Made by a program: the position numbers and the translations under genes. A DNA stretch of 16,170 nt from JBNKLG01 sp050292235 (GTDB taxonomy: Bacteria; Pseudomonadota; Gammaproteobacteria; Chromatiales; Chromatiaceae): contig JBNKLG010000065.1 of the NCBI GenBank assembly GCA_050292235.1, forward strand, positions 1-16,170. Reading direction: 5' to 3'. Positions within the stretch are counted from its first letter, which is position 1, and each line of letters begins with the position of its first letter. Shown one piece after another: positions 12,321 through 16,170 of this stretch. The notes under the pieces are model-generated. The model saw only the letters and a list, made by a program, of their open reading frames with translations, did no database searches and was not told where the DNA came from.

Positions 12321-14459
12321 ATGACCCATTTCAACAGTGATACCCGACCCACCCTGTATCGGCATCGTCAGCTGTGGATACTGGCCGGCGAACGCCATTG
12401 GAGCCAATCAACGGCCAGAATCATGGCCCACCAGCATAAAGCGCGCCTTTGGATCACCGATGAAGCACCCAAGGGTGAACCGCAGCGCAATCCCCAGCAG
12501 GCCCAGCAGACATTGGGACAGGAACTGGATCTTCTGGTCTTCGACATCTGGGCCGGGCTGGACCCTGATGCCCTGGCAGCAACTGCGGGCATGGTCAGGG
12601 GTGGGGGCCACCTGATCCTCCTGGTACCACCACTGGATCAGTGGGCAACGCATCCGGACCCTTACCTCAAACGACTTTGCCAATACCCTCATAACTGGGA
12701 GCAGCTTCCCGTTTTTTTTATCCGGCGCCTTATCGAGCGCTTCAAGGGTGAGCCGTCTATCCGCTGGCTTGAATCCAAAAGCCCGATACCGCAGTTGAGT
12801 GCGCCCGCCCCCCCTGTTGATCAACTGCAACCCACAGCTGATCAGCAAGCTGCAGTTACCGCCCTCGAACATTTGGTCAGTGGCCACCGGCGGCGCCCTC
12901 TGCTACTGATTGCGGATCGGGGACGGGGCAAATCCACCGCCCTCGGCCTGGGTGCTGCCCGCCTATTGCAAAATGGCATAAAACAGATTCTGGTCACCGC
13001 CCCCCGGCCGGACATGGCCAACACTGTTTTCCGTCAGGCACAACGCCACTGGCAGGCGTGCCAAGGAATGTCACCACTTCATCTCAGTAATGCGTCTCGC
13101 GACAAAGCGCTTCGATTCATCGCCCCGGATGCCCTGCTACAGGAGCGCCCTGACACCGATCTGCTGCTGGTGGACGAGGCTGCCGCCATTCCCCTGCCAC
13201 TCTTAGAGGCCATGCTCAAGCACTACAGCCGCATCGCTTTCGCCACCACGCAACACGGCTACGAAGGGGCTGGCCGGGGCTTTGCGTTGCGATTCCGGCA
13301 AATCCTGGATCGTGAGGCACCTGGCTGGCAGTGTCTGAAGATGACCCAGCCGGTTCGCTGGGCAGCCGACGATCCACTGGAGGAAATGCTTTTCCGCACC
13401 CTCCTGCTCAACACCGAGTCTGCCGAAATCAGAGCCGACGAGGCCCCGGAGGTTCAACATGTTGAGCATCAGTGGCTGTCGCCAGAAGCCCTCATCGGAG
13501 ACGAGGAGAAGCTGCGCCAGCTCTTCGGTCTGCTGGTCAGCGCCCATTACCAGACAAGACCCTCTGACCTGCGCCGATTACTGGATGGCCCGGATACCCA
13601 ACTTCTGGTACTGATTCATGATGACCAGATATTGGGCACGCTCATCTCCCAGGACGAGGGAGATCTACCTGCTACCGAAGCGGAAGCCATCTGGCTGGGA
13701 AAGCGGCGCCTCAGGGGCCACCTCATTCCTCAAACCCTGAGCAGCCACGCCGGGTTTCGCCAGGCTACGGGGTTTTGCTATCGCCGCATCAGTCGAATTG
13801 CGGTACACCCCGCCTTTCGACGCCTTGGACTGGGCCAGCGTTTGCTTGAAGCCGCCCGGACGAGAGCCCGGGAAGAGGGGCGGGAGCTTTTGGGGGTCAG
13901 CTTTGCCGCCAGCACCGGGCTACTGCCCTTCTGGCTGCGGGCGGACTTCCGACCCGTGCGCATGGGTTACCGGCGTGAGGCGGCCAGTGGCGCCCATTCC
14001 CTCATCATGCTGGCGCCACTTCAAGCCCATGCCGAAGCCTTTGTCAGTCAACTACAACACCGTTTTGCTGAGTCTCTGCCTCTGCTGCTGGCAGAACCCC
14101 TGCGCGATCTGGAGCCGGAACTGACCGCTCTGTTGTGGCGCTGTTGCCCACCAGGGCCCAGCCTCTCTTATGCCGACCGGGAAGACCTGACAGCCTTTGC
14201 TTATGGGCAACGGGATTATGCCGGTGCCCGTCTGGCCCTCTGGCACCTCTGCCTCGCTGTGCGCGGAACCCGGTTTTCCATACCGGCCGAGTGGGTCCTC
14301 AAAATCCTCCAGAGCCAACCATGGCACCGTTTGAGCCCTCTGGGTAGACGAATGGGTGAGCATGTGATGCGGCAACAGATTCAGTCTTGGCTCGTGCAAA
14401 ATACCAACGAAAATAATGACATCGCCTCGGTCGGAAAAAACCGGAAAAAAAACCTTTGA
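12321..14459 (+). CDS. tmcA: tRNA(Met) cytidine acetyltransferase
   Basis: 712 residues. Acetylates N4 of the wobble cytidine (C34) of elongator tRNA-Met, using acetyl-CoA and ATP, which prevents misreading of AUA codons. The N-terminal domain (about 1-165) precedes a RecA-like helicase module with Walker A ADRGRGKST (198-206) and Walker B LLLVDEAAAIP (281-291). A GNAT acetyltransferase domain follows, with the acetyl-CoA loop RIAVHPAFRRLGLGQRLL (492-509), and then the C-terminal tRNA-binding part. Family signatures DRGRGKST and VDEAAAIP match E. coli TmcA, which is 671 residues; this protein has about 40 more, largely from a Lys/Asn-rich tail ending in KNRKKNL. The Shine-Dalgarno before the ATG is weak. 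The gene runs divergently from the BA14K genes. Confidence 0.95.
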   Translation: MTHFNSDTRPTLYRHRQLWILAGERHWSQSTARIMAHQHKARLWITDEAPKGEPQRNPQQAQQTLGQELDLLVFDIWAGLDPDALAATAGMVRGGGHLILLVPPLDQWATHPDPYLKRLCQYPHNWEQLPVFFIRRLIERFKGEPSIRWLESKSPIPQLSAPAPPVDQLQPTADQQAAVTALEHLVSGHRRRPLLLIADRGRGKSTALGLGAARLLQNGIKQILVTAPRPDMANTVFRQAQRHWQACQGMSPLHLSNASRDKALRFIAPDALLQERPDTDLLLVDEAAAIPLPLLEAMLKHYSRIAFATTQHGYEGAGRGFALRFRQILDREAPGWQCLKMTQPVRWAADDPLEEMLFRTLLLNTESAEIRADEAPEVQHVEHQWLSPEALIGDEEKLRQLFGLLVSAHYQTRPSDLRRLLDGPDTQLLVLIHDDQILGTLISQDEGDLPATEAEAIWLGKRRLRGHLIPQTLSSHAGFRQATGFCYRRISRIAVHPAFRRLGLGQRLLEAARTRAREEGRELLGVSFAASTGLLPFWLRADFRPVRMGYRREAASGAHSLIMLAPLQAHAEAFVSQLQHRFAESLPLLLAEPLRDLEPELTALLWRCCPPGPSLSYADREDLTAFAYGQRDYAGARLALWHLCLAVRGTRFSIPAEWVLKILQSQPWHRLSPLGRRMGEHVMRQQIQSWLVQNTNENNDIASVGKNRKKNL

Positions 14460-14483
14460 CGGACAGCAAAAGACGACTAGGAT
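14456..14483 (+). promoter_or_regulatory. Candidate promoter of the peroxiredoxin gene
   Basis: TTGACG (14456-14461) and TAGGAT (14478-14483) are separated by 16 bases, overlap the tmcA stop codon and precede the peroxiredoxin start by about 55 bases. An A-rich stretch (14435-14452) sits where an UP element would be. The match is moderate (5/6 and 4/6). Confidence 0.4.
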
Positions 14484-14537
14484 TCGCGAAAAAAGGGAGA
14501 CTTTTTCTTCCACCTTAAATCCTATGAGGAAGCTGCA

Positions 14538-14999
14538 ATGCTTGTTCCTGGTCAAACTGCACCGGCCTTTGAGTTGCCCGATGCCGATATGCGCCTCTGG
14601 TCTTCTGACGCATTGAGAGGCCAGAGTCTGGTCCTTTTTTTCTACCCCAAAGACAACACACCAGGTTGTACGCTTGAAGCCCTGGAGTTTTCTGATCAAG
14701 GCGAAGCCTTCGGCGCAACCGGCTGTCTGATCTTCGGCATCAGTCGTGACGACTGCGTCAGTCATGCCAATTTCAGGGACGAACATGGGATTTCGGTCAC
14801 CTTATTGGCCGATATCGATGGCCAGGCCACCGAGGCCTACGGTGTCTGGCAAACCCGGGAAAGGAATGGCGAGCGCCATCAGAGCATCATCCGTTCCACC
14901 TTCATCATCGATAAAGCGGGGCTGCTGCGCCACGCCCTCTATCAGGTCAAACCCCGTGGCCATGCCGCTGAGGTATTAACACTGGTCAAGGCGCTTTAG
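14538..14999 (+). CDS. bcp: Peroxiredoxin of the PrxQ/BCP family
   Basis: 153 residues, typical PrxQ/BCP length; a cytoplasmic thiol peroxidase reducing H2O2 and organic hydroperoxides. The active-site motif YPKDNTPGCTLEA carries the peroxidatic Cys44, with the catalytic Thr41 and Pro42. The conserved Arg120 is in RSTFIID. The resolving cysteine found five residues later in E. coli BCP is absent (Leu at 49). Other cysteines are Cys63 and Cys73, so the protein may be a 1-Cys enzyme or use a different resolving residue. Start at 14538 with AGGA eight bases upstream. It is 78 bases after tmcA and has its own candidate promoter. Confidence 0.9.
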   Translation: MLVPGQTAPAFELPDADMRLWSSDALRGQSLVLFFYPKDNTPGCTLEALEFSDQGEAFGATGCLIFGISRDDCVSHANFRDEHGISVTLLADIDGQATEAYGVWQTRERNGERHQSIIRSTFIIDKAGLLRHALYQVKPRGHAAEVLTLVKAL

Positions 15000-15004
15000 A
15001 TTCA

Positions 15005-15025
15005 GGGTTTGGGTTTGGATTTGGG
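15005..15025 (+). other. G-rich TTTGGG repeat, possible G-quadruplex
   Basis: Four G runs (3, 3, 2 and 3 guanines) are spaced by TTT, TTT and ATTT, starting six bases after the peroxiredoxin stop. The short third run allows at most a two-tetrad quadruplex. It lies in the 3' untranslated part of the peroxiredoxin mRNA; the role is unknown. Confidence 0.35.
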
Positions 15026-15026
15026 C

Positions 15027-15070
15027 TTCGGCTCCGCTCAGCCTGCGCCCTGCCCCGGGGTGAAGCCGAA
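15027..15070. terminator. Inverted repeat in the convergent gap between peroxiredoxin and mgtE
   Basis: TTCGGCT (15027-15033) pairs with AGCCGAA (15064-15070) around a GC-rich 30-base interior that contains CCCCGGGG. Its position between two converging genes suits a shared terminator, but neither side has a T run, so evidence for intrinsic termination is limited. Confidence 0.35.
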
Positions 15071-15075
15071 AGGTC

Positions 15076-16170
15076 TTAAAGAAGAATCAAACTCGCCAGG
15101 GACAAAAAGATAAAAAAACCCATGGTATCGGCAAAACCCGAAATGATGATGCTGCTTCCCAATACCGGATCCTGCTTCAGCAGCTTCAAACCCATAGGCA
15201 CCATCGCCCCAAGCAAAGCCGCCAGCACCAAGGTCATGAGCATGGCCAGAAACATCACCAGTCCCAGCCAGGGATCGCCATAAAGCCCATAGATCACACC
15301 AGCCATCGCCAACCCCCAGAGACTGCCATTCATCATGGCCACCGCCAGCTCTTTGAACACCAGATGGCGATATCTGGCCCCATCCATCTGATTGAGTGCA
15401 AAACCTCGAATGACCATGGCCACCACCTGATTGCCCGCATTCCCCCCCACATTGGCGGTGATCGGCAACAAGGCAGCCAGGGCCACGATCTGAGTAATGG
15501 CATCCTCAAACCGACCGATAATGAGCGCGGCACAGAAGGCGATCAGCAGATTCAGCCCCAGCCAGGGCCAACGATTACGGGCTGACTTCCAGAACGGCGC
15601 ATAGAGATCCTCTTCCTCACTGAGACCCGCCGGTGCCAACAGGTTTTTCTGGCTCTGCTCTTCCATGAGATCCATCAACATATCCACCTTCAACACCCCA
15701 ACCAGCCGGTTATAGCGATTGATGACCGGGGCGCTGATAAGGTCGTAGCGTTCAAAGGCCTGTGCCGCCTCCATGGCCATATCGTTGGTGTAGAAAAGAA
15801 CCGGTTCCCGGTTCATCACCTCGGCCACCCGGGTTTTGCCACTGTGGATCAGCAAATCCTGCAACGGCAGTGTGCCTTTGAGATCCCCTTTGCGATCCAC
15901 CACCATGAGCTGACCGGAGTTATCCGGCAGGCGCCCCAGCCGACGCAGATAGCGCAACACCACTTTGAGTTCAACATCATCCCGCACCACCGGGATGTCC
16001 ACCTCCATGAGCGCACCCACACTCTCCTCGGGAAAAGCCAAGACCGACTGAACCCGAACCTGCTCCTCCAACGGCAGGGCACTCATCAAGTCCGGCACCA
16101 CATCTTTGGGCAGATCGGCGACCAGATCGGCAATTTCATCCGATTCCAGGTGCCCTGCCGCCTCCGCCAG
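15076..16170 (-). CDS. mgtE: Magnesium transporter MgtE (5' end cut by window edge)
   Basis: 364 C-terminal residues are visible; the gene continues past the right edge, since the frame stays open to 16170, and a GTG at 16101 is internal. MgtE is an inner-membrane, gated Mg2+ channel. Present are the end of the cytoplasmic MgtE N domain (LPKDVVPDLMSALP), two CBS domains (about 45-170 of the visible part), and the five-helix membrane domain starting near NRWPWLGLNL. Signature motifs are PITANVGGNAGNQ in the pore helices and ADTMGFFIFL near the C terminus, where the Asp matches the selectivity-filter aspartate. The CBS/N domains close the pore when Mg2+ is plentiful. The gene converges with the peroxiredoxin gene and shares no visible functional link with it. 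Confidence 0.93.
   Translation of the reverse strand: MAEAAGHLESDEIADLVADLPKDVVPDLMSALPLEEQVRVQSVLAFPEESVGALMEVDIPVVRDDVELKVVLRYLRRLGRLPDNSGQLMVVDRKGDLKGTLPLQDLLIHSGKTRVAEVMNREPVLFYTNDMAMEAAQAFERYDLISAPVINRYNRLVGVLKVDMLMDLMEEQSQKNLLAPAGLSEEEDLYAPFWKSARNRWPWLGLNLLIAFCAALIIGRFEDAITQIVALAALLPITANVGGNAGNQVVAMVIRGFALNQMDGARYRHLVFKELAVAMMNGSLWGLAMAGVIYGLYGDPWLGLVMFLAMLMTLVLAALLGAMVPMGLKLLKQDPVLGSSIIISGFADTMGFFIFLSLASLILL

Noticed and set aside
1..16170. tRNA, rRNA, CRISPR, insertion sequence, prophage or attachment sites
   Set aside because: No regular spaced repeats, no transposase or integrase sequence and no cloverleaf or rRNA-like stretch was recognised by reading; a tRNAscan/ISfinder run would settle it.

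Overview
The window looks like ordinary chromosomal DNA of a gammaproteobacterium of moderately high GC. The main evidence is a full-length TmcA (bacterial members are chiefly gammaproteobacterial), a two-subunit pyruvate carboxylase, a PrxQ/BCP peroxiredoxin, and a periplasmic binding protein/porin/Cache-receptor cluster of a kind I associate with Gammaproteobacteria. A sulfur-oxidising or Chromatiales-like lineage would fit, but nothing here proves it. I see no phage, transposase, tRNA, rRNA or CRISPR.

From 233 to 12123 every gene is on the minus strand. Read in transcription order the run is: two tandem paralogous BA14K-like secreted proteins (12123-11803 and 11523-11197), argG, pycA, pycB, a Cache-type membrane receptor without an output domain, a small PstS-like binding protein, an outer-membrane barrel, a membrane-anchored P-loop protein, and a solitary GspE/PilB-type ATPase. 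argG, pycA, pycB and the receptor are separated by only 4, 13 and 23 bases and probably form one transcript. Binding protein/porin and P-loop protein/GspE are two pairs joined by ATGA stop-start overlaps. tmcA and a peroxiredoxin gene run on the plus strand (12321-14999), divergent from the BA14K genes. They converge on mgtE, which is minus-strand and loses its 5' end at the right edge.

Functionally, argG with pycAB makes metabolic sense: pyruvate carboxylation gives oxaloacetate, transamination gives aspartate, and ArgG consumes aspartate. The receptor, binding protein and porin look like a solute uptake/sensing module whose receptor has lost the expected cytoplasmic output domain. The P-loop/GspE pair is the least understood part: an orphan hexameric secretion-type ATPase coupled to a membrane protein whose Walker A lysine is arginine.

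The most distinctive DNA feature is a direct tandem duplication of about 570 bp (11121-11690 and 11729-12302). Each copy carries one BA14K gene, a perfect TGTGA-N6-TCACA CRP-type operator upstream, and a hairpin downstream. In the argG-proximal copy the hairpin has come to hold the argG ribosome-binding site and lies beside a perfect TATAAT.
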